Assembly: GCA_002361535.1 (NCBI GenBank)
Contig: DETG01000059.1
Span: 1 to 7,938, forward strand
Origin: Prevotella sp. UBA3294
GTDB taxonomy: Bacteria; Bacteroidota; Bacteroidia; Bacteroidales; Bacteroidaceae
Direction of reading: 5' to 3'
DNA length: 7,938 nt
Positions 1 through 7,938 of the stretch are shown here, in pieces; position 1 is the first letter of the stretch; each line of letters starts with the position of its first letter. The notes below the pieces were generated by a model. It saw only the letters and a program-made list of their open reading frames with translations. It did not search any database and was not told where the DNA came from. The position numbers and the translations under genes were made by a program.

Positions 1-540
1 TGGGTGGAGAGTGCCATGCGCTATTTCACTAACCGAAACTTCCGTGTCGTCGGAACAACTCCCGAAGGCAAGGAAAAAGTGTTCGGTTACGGACGCTCCA
101 TCTGGGCGATGATTGATACTGAGAGCCGACAGCCTACCGACATCTTTGCCATTAACAGCGGTTCCATCAATGACTGGATTGTGAAGGACAAGGAATGTCC
201 CATTGATAAAGGCGGTAGGGTGAAAATGTCGGATAATACAGAATTCGTGAGAACCATTGATACCAATTACAACGATATTGACATCAATGGACATGTGAAC
301 TCTGTGAAATACATTGAGCATGTTCTCGACCTTTGGCCAATGTCATGGTATAAGGAGCATCGCCTGAGGCGTTTCGAGATAGCCTATGTGGCCGAGACTC
401 ACGAAGGCGACCAACTGTCCTTCTATCGTGAGAAACAGTTAACAGCAGCTCAAGAACAGGGTGAACGGCAGGAGTATTGCATCCGCATTGTCAGAGGCGA
501 CGGCACGGAAGCCTGTCGTAGTAAATTAATATTTGTCTGA
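1..540 (+). CDS. acyl-ACP thioesterase, C-terminal part (5' end outside the window)
   Basis: The reading frame is open from base 1, so this is the 3' part of a gene that starts upstream; the GTG at 4 is internal. The family hydrolyses acyl-ACP to free fatty acid and ACP in the cytoplasm. Numbering visible residues from that GTG, residues 10-50 look like the end of the first hotdog domain. A second hotdog begins near residue 80 with NYNDIDINGHVNSVKY, equivalent to the WNDLDVNQHVNNVKYI motif of plant FatA/FatB. D93, N95 and H97 match the catalytic Asp/Asn/His. The later segment AYVAETHEGD aligns with the plant RRECGRDS region, with Glu131 kept and Thr in place of the plant Cys. The stop is 3 bases before the DUF2461 gene, which suggests an operon. 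Family assignment is firm; acyl-chain preference cannot be read from the sequence. Confidence 0.9.
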   Translation, partial: WVESAMRYFTNRNFRVVGTTPEGKEKVFGYGRSIWAMIDTESRQPTDIFAINSGSINDWIVKDKECPIDKGGRVKMSDNTEFVRTIDTNYNDIDINGHVNSVKYIEHVLDLWPMSWYKEHRLRRFEIAYVAETHEGDQLSFYREKQLTAAQEQGERQEYCIRIVRGDGTEACRSKLIFV

Positions 541-543
541 TTT

Positions 544-1257
544 ATGGATGTAAAGAGAATCATAGCTTATCTGAATGCAGTCATGGCCAACAATAACCGG
601 CCTTGGTTCCAGGAAAACAAGGCGGAATATGATGCCGTGAGAGCAGAGTGGGAGAGAGGTGTCGCACAAGCACTTGAACGTATCGTCTCGTTCGACCCTT
701 CGGTGGGCAATCAGCGCGTAAAGGATTGCACCTATCGTTTCTATCGGGACACGCGCTTCTCTTCCGACAAGTCGCCTTACAAAAACCATTTTGGTGCCTA
801 TATCAATGCGCATGGGAAGAAAGCACTTCGGGGTGGTTACTATATCCACATAGAGCCTAATCACTGCTTGTTGGCTGTAGGCAACTACTGGCTGCCTACA
901 AACATCCTCACTTCTTGTCGCAATGAAATCATGGCCAACGAAGAGCAATGGTTGAAAGCTGTTGAAAGCAAGCAGTTCAAGAAATACTTCTCATCAAAGA
1001 TTGTCACGACAGATTGGTCTGATTCATGGGAAGCTGCACAAGGGTTTGGGCTGACTAAGCTGAAGACTTGTCCCAGTGGGTTTCCGCGTGACTACGGACA
1101 TGTGGAATATCTCCGCCTGAAAGACTACTGCGCCTGGCATCATGTGCCTGATGACTTCTTTGAGGGCGACGTTTGGCTTGATGAAATGGAGAAAGTGTTC
1201 CGTGCAGCCAAGCCCATGATGGATATGATGAACAGTGTAATCGACGATTACGAATGA
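544..1257 (+). CDS. DUF2461 (TIGR02453) family protein
   Basis: This 237-residue protein has no signal peptide or membrane segment, so it is predicted cytoplasmic. It covers the full usual length of the DUF2461/TIGR02453 family, whose function is not established. Recognisable family blocks are the N-terminal NNNRPWFQENKAEYD (16-30), the basic, aromatic YRFYRDTRFSSDKSPYKNHFG (near 64-84), GGYYIHIEP (97-105), and a C-terminal block near 173-195 with LKTCPSGFPRDYGH followed by EYLRLKDY. The start at 544 is 3 bases after the thioesterase stop and leaves the first helix intact, so it is preferred. The GH2 gene follows 19 bases after the stop. Tight spacing implies co-transcription with the thioesterase, but I see no functional link among the three. 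Family call is confident; biochemical role unknown. Confidence 0.9.
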   Translation: MDVKRIIAYLNAVMANNNRPWFQENKAEYDAVRAEWERGVAQALERIVSFDPSVGNQRVKDCTYRFYRDTRFSSDKSPYKNHFGAYINAHGKKALRGGYYIHIEPNHCLLAVGNYWLPTNILTSCRNEIMANEEQWLKAVESKQFKKYFSSKIVTTDWSDSWEAAQGFGLTKLKTCPSGFPRDYGHVEYLRLKDYCAWHHVPDDFFEGDVWLDEMEKVFRAAKPMMDMMNSVIDDYE

Positions 1258-1270
1258 TTTATAACTATAA

Positions 1271-4417
<3,147 letters not shown>

Positions 4418-4434
4418 GAATCTTCCTTTATATA

Positions 4435-4484
4435 GCAAACTCGTCGATTTCTATAGCAGAATTCGGCGAGTTTGCCTTTTATTT
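4435..4484 (+). terminator. intrinsic terminator after the GH2 gene
   Basis: GCAAACTCG at 4435-4443 is perfectly complementary to CGAGTTTGC at 4467-4475. The stem continues inward through one T-G wobble and C-G, G-C and A-T pairs, then after a mismatch through TTCT/AGAA to a 5-base loop (ATAGC). It is followed by CTTTTATTT. It starts 17 bases after the GH2 stop and marks the end of the first transcription unit. Confidence 0.85.
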
Positions 4485-4515
4485 AGCCTTTTTGCTATTG
4501 ATTTTAGGGAAAACA

Positions 4516-4547
4516 TTTGGAAGTTATAGATTATTTTCCTATTTTTG
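4516..4547 (+). promoter_or_regulatory. Bacteroidetes-type promoter for the small T9SS-like protein
   Basis: TTTG at 4516-4519 and TATTTTTG at 4540-4547 match the Bacteroidetes housekeeping sigma consensus (-33 TTTG, -7 TAnnTTTG) with a 20-base spacer. The predicted transcript start falls near 4553-4555, which gives a leader of only about 11-13 bases before the ATG at 4566. It lies between the GH2 terminator and the next gene, as expected. Confidence 0.8.
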
Positions 4548-4565
4548 CAGAAAATATGATAGCTT

Positions 4566-4892
4566 ATGCGCAAAAGACTACTTATATTTTCCGGACTATT
4601 TATATTCATGGGTGCTTTGACTGTTCAGGCAACCCCTCCAATGGTGATGTCAATGGAGCTGGGAATAGCTGAGCAGGTAGAGCAGGAAAAGACTGTTTCC
4701 TTTACAATAGAGGGCAACTCCGTTTTTGTCAATGGTGCCAGTGGAATGACGCTTGAGGTGGTTTCACTTACAGGCAGGCTGGTGGCCTCCTACAAAGTGG
4801 ATAGCCCAAGCCAGCGTATTGACTTGAACATCCCTAAGGGGTGCTACATCCTGAAGGTGGGAAAAGTCGTCAGGAAGGTTACTATCCGCTGA
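4566..4892 (+). CDS. small secreted protein with a T9SS tail-like beta domain
   Basis: The 108-residue product has a signal peptide (basic MRKR, hydrophobic 5-20, likely cleavage after VQA at 22). Mature residues 44-108 resemble the C-terminal sorting domain of type IX secretion cargo (Por_Secre_tail): a first strand with NSVFVNGASG, then LEVVSLTGRLVASY (63-76), a short strand around QRIDLNIP, then KGCYILKVGKVVRKVTIR (91-108). There is no cargo domain, only a short linker (23-43). It could be a stand-alone cell-surface or periplasmic beta domain, or a remnant of a larger cargo gene. The ATG at 4566 is chosen because an ATG at 4556 is out of frame and because of the close upstream promoter. 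A sigma-factor gene starts 37 bases after its stop. Secretion is confident; T9SS use is an inference. Confidence 0.8.
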   Translation: MRKRLLIFSGLFIFMGALTVQATPPMVMSMELGIAEQVEQEKTVSFTIEGNSVFVNGASGMTLEVVSLTGRLVASYKVDSPSQRIDLNIPKGCYILKVGKVVRKVTIR

Positions 4893-4900
4893 CATTTTTT
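4869..4900 (+). terminator. weak hairpin plus T-run at the end of the small secreted gene
   Basis: GTCAGGA (4869-4875) pairs with TCC-gc-TGAC (4885-4893), with a 2-base bulge, and is followed by ATTTTTT. It overlaps the TGA at 4890-4892. It could be a terminator or an attenuator reducing read-through into the sigma-factor gene. The stem is short and bulged, so this is tentative. Confidence 0.35.
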
Positions 4901-4929
4901 GTAGTTCCCTTTTTCTTCTCATTCCCATA

Positions 4930-5478
4930 ATGGCTGTCAGCGATCAGCAACTCAAACTTCTTCTCGCCGACACAAAGAGTCAACGCAAAGGATTCGAGAT
5001 GATGGTTCGTCAGTTCAGCGAACAGCTCTACTGGCAGATTCGTCGTATTGTGCTGACCCATGAAGATGCCAATGACGTTCTCCAAAACACTTTTCTAAAG
5101 GCATGGAACGGGCTTGGCTGCTTCCACGGAGACTCAAAGCTCATCACATGGCTGTCGCGTATTGCCATCAATGAGAGTCTGGATTTCATGAGGAGGCAGA
5201 AAAATCGGCACGCCGTCAGCACCGATGATGTGGAGCAGGGCATTGCCAGTCAGCTGTTGGCCGACGACTATTTTGACGGCGATGCTACTGAGGCACTTCT
5301 CCAGGAGGCAGTGGCTAGTCTGCCAGAAGTTCAGCGCACAGTGTTCAATCTTCGCTATTATGATGAAATGAAATATAGCGAGATAAGCCGTATCACCGGA
5401 ACATCCGAGGGTGCATTGAAGACATCCTATCATATAGCGGTGAAAAAAATAAGTGATTTTTTCCACCAGCGAGATTAA
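4930..5478 (+). CDS. ECF (RpoE-like) RNA polymerase sigma factor
   Basis: A 182-residue cytoplasmic protein with the two-domain layout of ECF sigma-70 factors and typical length. Region 2 spans about residues 20-92, including the core-binding HEDANDVLQNTFLKAWNGL (44-62) and the promoter-melting ITWLSRIAINESLDFMRRQ (72-90). A linker of about 30 acidic residues follows. Region 4 spans about 122-178: LLQEAVASLPEVQRTVFNLR, then the helix-turn-helix YSEISRITGTSEGALKTSYH, which should read the -35 element. The next gene starts 33 bases downstream and encodes a single-pass membrane protein, as for many ECF factors held by an anti-sigma. The 37-base upstream gap has no clear TAnnTTTG promoter, so it may share the promoter at 4516-4547 or use its own ECF-type promoter. 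Target genes cannot be deduced. Confidence 0.94.
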   Translation: MAVSDQQLKLLLADTKSQRKGFEMMVRQFSEQLYWQIRRIVLTHEDANDVLQNTFLKAWNGLGCFHGDSKLITWLSRIAINESLDFMRRQKNRHAVSTDDVEQGIASQLLADDYFDGDATEALLQEAVASLPEVQRTVFNLRYYDEMKYSEISRITGTSEGALKTSYHIAVKKISDFFHQRD

Positions 5479-5511
5479 ACTTTCAGATTATATGCGCGTC
5501 AAAGAACAAAA

Positions 5512-5895
5512 ATGAACATGACTAACGAAGAAAAATACATTAGAGACCGTGTGGGTAGAGACAATCCTTTCAAGGTGCCGGAGGGCTATTTCGATAGCCT
5601 CGTGTCCAGTGTGATGGATCAGCTACCTGAACTCCCTGCCGAGACAGTTGTGGCTCAACAAGTTCCTCTCTTCCGCCGACTTCGTCCCTTGATCTACGTT
5701 GCAGCGTGCTTGATGATTGCAGTCTTCAGCGTGATGATTTTCCTTGACAGAAACGACTCGAAGACTGGTAAGGAATCTCTGAAAATGACGGTAGCACAGA
5801 GCGCTACGGGAAGTAATGATACCTATGCAGATGAAGTGGCCGACTATCTGATGGTCGACAACTATGACATCTATGCATGTCTGATGAACGAATAA
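5512..5895 (+). CDS. single-pass membrane protein, candidate anti-sigma factor
   Basis: The 127-residue product has a charged cytoplasmic N-terminus with NPFKVPEGYFDSLVSSVMDQLP (18-39). That motif is familiar from Bacteroidetes proteins encoded beside ECF sigma factors. One transmembrane helix follows at about 59-78 (LIYVAACLMIAVFSVMIFL, flanked by RRLR and DR), then about 49 periplasmic residues ending DEVADYLMVDNYDIYACLMNE. Positive-inside charge gives N-in topology. It lacks the HxxxCxxC zinc motif of classical ZAS anti-sigma factors, so anti-sigma function rests on position and topology. ATG 5512 is used; an in-frame ATG at 5518 is possible. A 7-codon frame (5492-5515) ends in an ATGA overlap with the start. 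The next gene follows closely, with its preferred start 8 bases after this stop. Confidence 0.8.
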   Translation: MNMTNEEKYIRDRVGRDNPFKVPEGYFDSLVSSVMDQLPELPAETVVAQQVPLFRRLRPLIYVAACLMIAVFSVMIFLDRNDSKTGKESLKMTVAQSATGSNDTYADEVADYLMVDNYDIYACLMNE

Positions 5896-5903
5896 AAGAT
5901 GTT

Positions 5904-6359
5904 ATGATGAGAAAAATCCTGTTGATATTGGTCGTTGCCTGTGTATGTCTGCTGACAGTAAGCGCACAGGAACATGGTAAGGGCTTCTCTCCAGAGAAGT
6001 TCGATGCTGAACTACGTCAGTTCATCATTCAGGAGGCAGGTCTCACTGCCGATGAAGTAGCTAAGTTCTTTCCTTTGTACAATGAAATGCGTGACAAGCA
6101 GCGCGAGCTTTTTATGCGTCAGCGCAAGTTGGGCATGGGACGTCCTTCTGATGAATCTGCTTGCAAGAAGGCCATTCAGGAACGAGATGACGTCGAAGTG
6201 GAACAGAAACGGGTGCAACAGACCTATCACAACAAGTTCTTATGTGTGCTTTCTGCCTCTAAGGTCTATAAAGTTATTCAGGCTGAAGACCGCTTCCACA
6301 GAAAAATGCTAAGACAGTGGGGACCCAGGCAAAAACAAAAAGAAAAGAAGAAAGATTAG
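5904..6359 (+). CDS. secreted helical protein, Spy/CpxP-like periplasmic sensor candidate
   Basis: I start this at ATG 5904 (151 residues); an upstream in-frame ATG at 5877 overlaps the previous gene and would bury the signal peptide, and ATG 5907 is equally possible. Residues 1-21 form a clear signal peptide (RKILLILVVACVCLLTVSA), cleaved before QEHGKG. The mature part is helical and highly charged: FSPEKFDAELRQFIIQEAGL (28-47), then TADEVAKFFPLYNEMRDKQR (48-67), a later helix near 90-110, and a lysine-rich tail QKQKEKKKD. The LT-x-(D/E)-E block and arrangement recall small periplasmic stress or metal sensors such as Spy, CpxP and ZraP, but similarity is only general. A protein of this type often follows an ECF sigma gene and its membrane partner in Bacteroidetes. 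The Spy-like call is tentative; secretion is confident. Confidence 0.82.
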   Translation: MMRKILLILVVACVCLLTVSAQEHGKGFSPEKFDAELRQFIIQEAGLTADEVAKFFPLYNEMRDKQRELFMRQRKLGMGRPSDESACKKAIQERDDVEVEQKRVQQTYHNKFLCVLSASKVYKVIQAEDRFHRKMLRQWGPRQKQKEKKKD

Positions 6360-6402
6360 TTAAAGAATGTTACGTGTCTGATAATTCTTTGCGGGAAGTT
6401 TC

Positions 6403-6430
6403 TTGAAATCGGAAAAAGTTTTTACCTTTG
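6403..6430 (+). promoter_or_regulatory. Bacteroidetes-type promoter of the tRNA-Asp unit
   Basis: TACCTTTG at 6423-6430 is a perfect TAnnTTTG -7 element. A TTG at 6403-6405 (in TTTCTTG) is the best -33 candidate, with a short spacer of 17 bases. The expected start is near 6437, about 18 bases before the first tRNA. Confidence 0.75.
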
Positions 6431-6454
6431 CACCCGCAATCGAAAAAGCAGACT

Positions 6455-6528
6455 GGTGCGTTAGTTCAGTAGGTTAGAATGCCTGCCTGTCACGCAGGAG
6501 GTCACGAGTTCGAATCTCGTACGCACCG
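6455..6528 (+). tRNA. trnD: tRNA-Asp (anticodon GTC), copy 1
   Basis: A 74-base cloverleaf. The acceptor GGTGCGT (6455-6461) pairs with ACGCACC (6521-6527), with discriminator G at 6528. The D-arm GTTC/GAAT (6464-6480), anticodon stem CCTGC/GCAGG (6482-6498) and loop CTGTCAC give anticodon GTC at 6489-6491. The T-arm ACGAG/CTCGT closes loop TTCGAAT (6509-6515). CCA is not encoded. It is identical to the copy 109 bases downstream. Confidence 0.97.
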
Positions 6529-6563
6529 CTTAATTTTCGATAAGCAAAACAACAAAATGGACT

Positions 6564-6637
6564 GGTGCGTTAGTTCAGTAGGTTAGAATGCCTGCCTGTC
6601 ACGCAGGAGGTCACGAGTTCGAATCTCGTACGCACCG
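6564..6637 (+). tRNA. trnD: tRNA-Asp (anticodon GTC), copy 2
   Basis: Base-for-base identical to the first copy over the whole 74 bases, with the same arms; anticodon GTC at 6598-6600 and discriminator G at 6637. CCA is not encoded. It probably shares the promoter at 6403-6430, because only a 35-base spacer without a TAnnTTTG element separates the two genes. An intrinsic terminator follows 9 bases later. Confidence 0.97.
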
Positions 6638-6646
6638 CGAAACAAC

Positions 6647-6679
6647 AAAGCTCATCGATAATGGTTCGGTGAGCTTTTT
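6647..6679 (+). terminator. intrinsic terminator of the tRNA-Asp unit
   Basis: AAAGCTCA (6647-6654) pairs with TGAGCTTT (6670-6677). The stem extends inward by a T-G wobble, C-G, G-C and A-T, leaving a 7-base loop. The T-run at 6675-6679 continues into AATTTTTAT. It lies just after the second tRNA and only 17 bases before the next start codon. Confidence 0.85.
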
Positions 6680-6696
6680 AATTTTTATAACAGATT

Positions 6697-7332
6697 ATGA
6701 AGAAGTTTCTCTTATCACTTCTATTGGGATTGGTGATGGCACCAAGCATTAGTCTTGCACAAGACAACACGATGAATCTCACATTGTTCAAGGAATTCAA
6801 GCCTGCCGTCGTGCAAATGGGCGACGGACGGAAAGTAAAGACCAGATTGGCGAATATCTTCCTGAAAAATGCTGCACTGCTCTATAAGCGTGGCGATGCC
6901 ACGATGGAAGCCAACATGAGTCCTGTCGTTGCAGTCGATTTTGACTCCCTTCATTATGAGAAAATAGATAATATGCTTGCGCTGTTGGTTGACAGCGTAG
7001 GAGCAAACAGGCTTTATTGCGCAGTCTTGATAGATATGGACTCCTATGTCACCATGCTGAAGAATAATGTCAACATCACGAACCTTTCGCTGGGCGACCA
7101 AATCAGCTATACAACGCTCGACCTTACTCCACAGGAAGGCATGTCGTTGCCGCTCGTCCGTCATTATTATTATTTGTATAATGGCGAACTTGTGCGTGTT
7201 CATGAACGTGAGGTGTCGCGCCGTCTGCCGAAAGACAAGAAGCGAATCTACAAGACAATCATCTCACTACCGGAATTCACGTGGGTTGATGATGATAGCT
7301 TGATGAAGCTGTTGCGTGCCATCAGCGATTAA
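6697..7332 (+). CDS. secreted Bacteroidales protein of unknown function
   Basis: A 211-residue protein with a strong signal peptide (MKKFLLSLLLGLVMAPSISLA, likely cut before QDN), so it is periplasmic or secreted. No lipobox cysteine is seen. The mature part reads as an alpha/beta globular domain: NLTLFKEFKPAVVQMGDGRKVKTR, then LANIFLKNAALLYKRG, a hydrophobic VVAVDFDSLHYEKIDNMLALL segment, RLYCAVLIDMD, NITNLSLGDQISYTTLDL, an aromatic HYYYLYNGELVRVHERE, then a basic segment and a C-terminal SLMKLLRAISD helix. I do not recognise a named family or catalytic motif; general form resembles conserved hypothetical secreted proteins of Bacteroidales. The start at 6697 gives a complete signal peptide. 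Only 17 bases separate it from the tRNA terminator, so read-through or a promoter inside the terminator region must supply transcription. Confidence 0.85.
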   Translation: MKKFLLSLLLGLVMAPSISLAQDNTMNLTLFKEFKPAVVQMGDGRKVKTRLANIFLKNAALLYKRGDATMEANMSPVVAVDFDSLHYEKIDNMLALLVDSVGANRLYCAVLIDMDSYVTMLKNNVNITNLSLGDQISYTTLDLTPQEGMSLPLVRHYYYLYNGELVRVHEREVSRRLPKDKKRIYKTIISLPEFTWVDDDSLMKLLRAISD

Positions 7333-7434
7333 GTCCTTTTTTATAGGCTTTCCTGCACTATTCTGAATATCACTCAACTTTCCATAGTATTCTACGGAAT
7401 CGTCACATTTTGTTTCATCCAACTACTTTTTCCC

Positions 7435-7465
7435 GAAAAAACATGCGGAGAACGTCCGTTTTTTT
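7435..7465 (+). promoter_or_regulatory. hairpin with opposed A and T runs before the helicase start
   Basis: AAAAAAC (7436-7442) pairs exactly with GTTTTTT (7458-7464), with an extra G-T pair outside. GGA/TCC (7447-7449 with 7455-7457) closes an inner loop GAACG. On the + strand the T-run ends 3 bases before the helicase ATG at 7469. It could act as a terminator for the upstream gene on either strand, or as a 5' leader structure. The rest of the 7333-7468 gap holds a weak hairpin at 7380-7399 (TTCCATAG/CTACGGAA, one mismatch, loop TATT) and no TAnnTTTG promoter. Confidence 0.5.
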
Positions 7466-7468
7466 CCT

Positions 7469-7938
7469 ATGCTTTTCAACCACATTCTTCAAAAGTTGGG
7501 CATCACAGAGCTGAACGACATGCAGCGCGAAGCCTATGAAGCCATCCTCCGTTCACGTAACGACGTACTTATTTTGTCTCCAACTGGGTCGGGAAAGACA
7601 CTTGCCTATTTGCTACCTCTGATTCATCTGCTTGATGCCGACAGCAATGAGGTGCAGGCACTCGTCATCGTTCCAGGCAGGGAACTTGCTTTACAAAGTG
7701 ACCACGTGCTGAAATCGATGGGTAGCGGACTGCGTTCGCAGAGCTGCTATGGTGGGCGTACGGCGATGGACGAACACAGGCTTCTGCGCCAGAACTGTCC
7801 TCAACTGGTCTTTGGAACACCGGGAAGGCTGAATGATCATCTTGACAAGAACAATATTAATGCTGGAAGTGTTAGGTATGTGGTTATCGACGAGTTCGAC
7901 AAGTGTCTTGAGATGGGCTTCCACGACGAGATGCAGCG
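7469..7938 (+). CDS. DEAD-box ATP-dependent RNA helicase, N-terminal part (3' end outside the window)
   Basis: The frame from ATG 7469 stays open to the window end, giving 156 complete codons of the first RecA-like domain. In order: a Q-motif with ITELNDMQREAY (Q19), motif I / Walker A SPTGSGKT (37-44), motif Ia PGRELALQ (69-76), the GG pair (95-96), motif Ib TPGRL (117-121) and motif II DEFD (141-144), followed by KCLEMGF. DEFD replaces the usual DEAD; both catalytic acidic residues are kept. These proteins use ATP to open short RNA duplexes in ribosome assembly and RNA decay. The start is chosen because it leaves a complete Q-motif helix; a later in-frame ATG at 7520 would cut into it. The start has no A-rich or Shine-Dalgarno leader and follows a hairpin directly. 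Subfamily cannot be fixed without the C-terminal half. Confidence 0.93.
   Translation, partial: MLFNHILQKLGITELNDMQREAYEAILRSRNDVLILSPTGSGKTLAYLLPLIHLLDADSNEVQALVIVPGRELALQSDHVLKSMGSGLRSQSCYGGRTAMDEHRLLRQNCPQLVFGTPGRLNDHLDKNNINAGSVRYVVIDEFDKCLEMGFHDEMQ

Larger units (their letters stand above)
6451..6638 (+). repeat. tandem 79-bp direct repeat containing both tRNA-Asp genes
   Basis: Positions 6451-6529 and 6560-6638 are identical. Identity extends 4 bases upstream (GACT) and 1 base downstream of each tRNA. The 30-base spacer between repeats is A/T-rich and contains a GCTTA/TAAGC hairpin (6528-6545). This is a tRNA duplication. Confidence 0.95.

Noticed and set aside
526..948. Open frames on the - strand across the thioesterase, GH2 and other genes
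   Set aside because: They lie opposite strongly supported coding sequence, show no family motifs and are explained as shadows of the + strand genes.
4832..4842. CCCTAAGGGG palindrome in the small secreted gene as a repeat related to the GH2 palindrome
   Set aside because: It is short, falls in the conserved IPKG coding motif and shares only the generic C-run/G-run character.
5877..5903. Earlier start at 5877 for the Spy-like protein
   Set aside because: It overlaps the previous gene by 19 bases and puts nine polar residues before the signal peptide; ATG 5904 gives a normal signal sequence.
6362..6390. AAAGAAT/ATTCTTT hairpin after the Spy-like gene as a terminator
   Set aside because: The stem is A/T-rich with a 15-base loop and is followed by GCGGG rather than a T-run. 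It may only slow polymerase.
6451..6638. tRNA repeat as an integration site for a mobile element
   Set aside because: The duplicates are complete tRNAs 109 bases apart with no integrase, transposase or cargo between or near them.
7443..7514. Short frame from ATG 7443 (23 codons) overlapping the helicase start
   Set aside because: It is out of frame with the helicase, starts inside the hairpin and ends 43 bases into the helicase gene; nothing supports translation.

Overview
The window looks like chromosome from a member of the Bacteroidales, most likely Prevotella or a relative. The evidence is two promoters of the Bacteroidetes type (TTTG or TTG, then TAnnTTTG), start codons without Shine-Dalgarno sequences, a Bacteroidetes-style acyl-ACP thioesterase, a type IX secretion (T9SS) tail-like domain, and an ECF sigma factor followed by a short protein carrying an NPFKVPEGYFD motif. 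The genus is an inference from these features. Every supported gene is on the + strand.

Positions 1-4484 hold a tight run of three genes: the 3' end of an acyl-ACP thioesterase gene, a DUF2461 (TIGR02453) gene 3 bases later, and 19 bases further on a full-length, secreted, LacZ-type GH2 beta-galactosidase. The run ends in a long hairpin terminator. The GH2 gene carries a small GC-rich palindrome inside a surface-loop region that may be an inserted repeat.

Positions 4516-6359 begin with a good Bacteroidetes promoter. It drives a small secreted protein that is little more than a T9SS tail-like beta domain. Next come an ECF sigma-70 factor, a single-pass membrane protein that is a plausible but unproven anti-sigma factor, and a secreted helical protein resembling periplasmic Spy/CpxP-like stress sensors. 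The spacing suggests one envelope-stress regulatory module: sigma factor, membrane partner, periplasmic partner.

Positions 6403-6679 are a stable-RNA unit: a TAnnTTTG promoter, two identical tRNA-Asp(GTC) genes within a 79-bp direct repeat, and an intrinsic terminator. The terminator lies only 17 bases before the start of a secreted protein of unknown function (6697-7332).

The window ends with the first 156 codons of a DEAD-box RNA helicase (7469 to the window end, open at the 3' side). Its start codon sits three bases after a hairpin built from opposed A and T runs. No gene-free stretch exceeds 300 bases. I saw no CRISPR array, transposase, integrase or clear novel defence system. The most interesting material is the sigma-factor module, the stand-alone T9SS-like domain and the unusual gene-leading hairpins.
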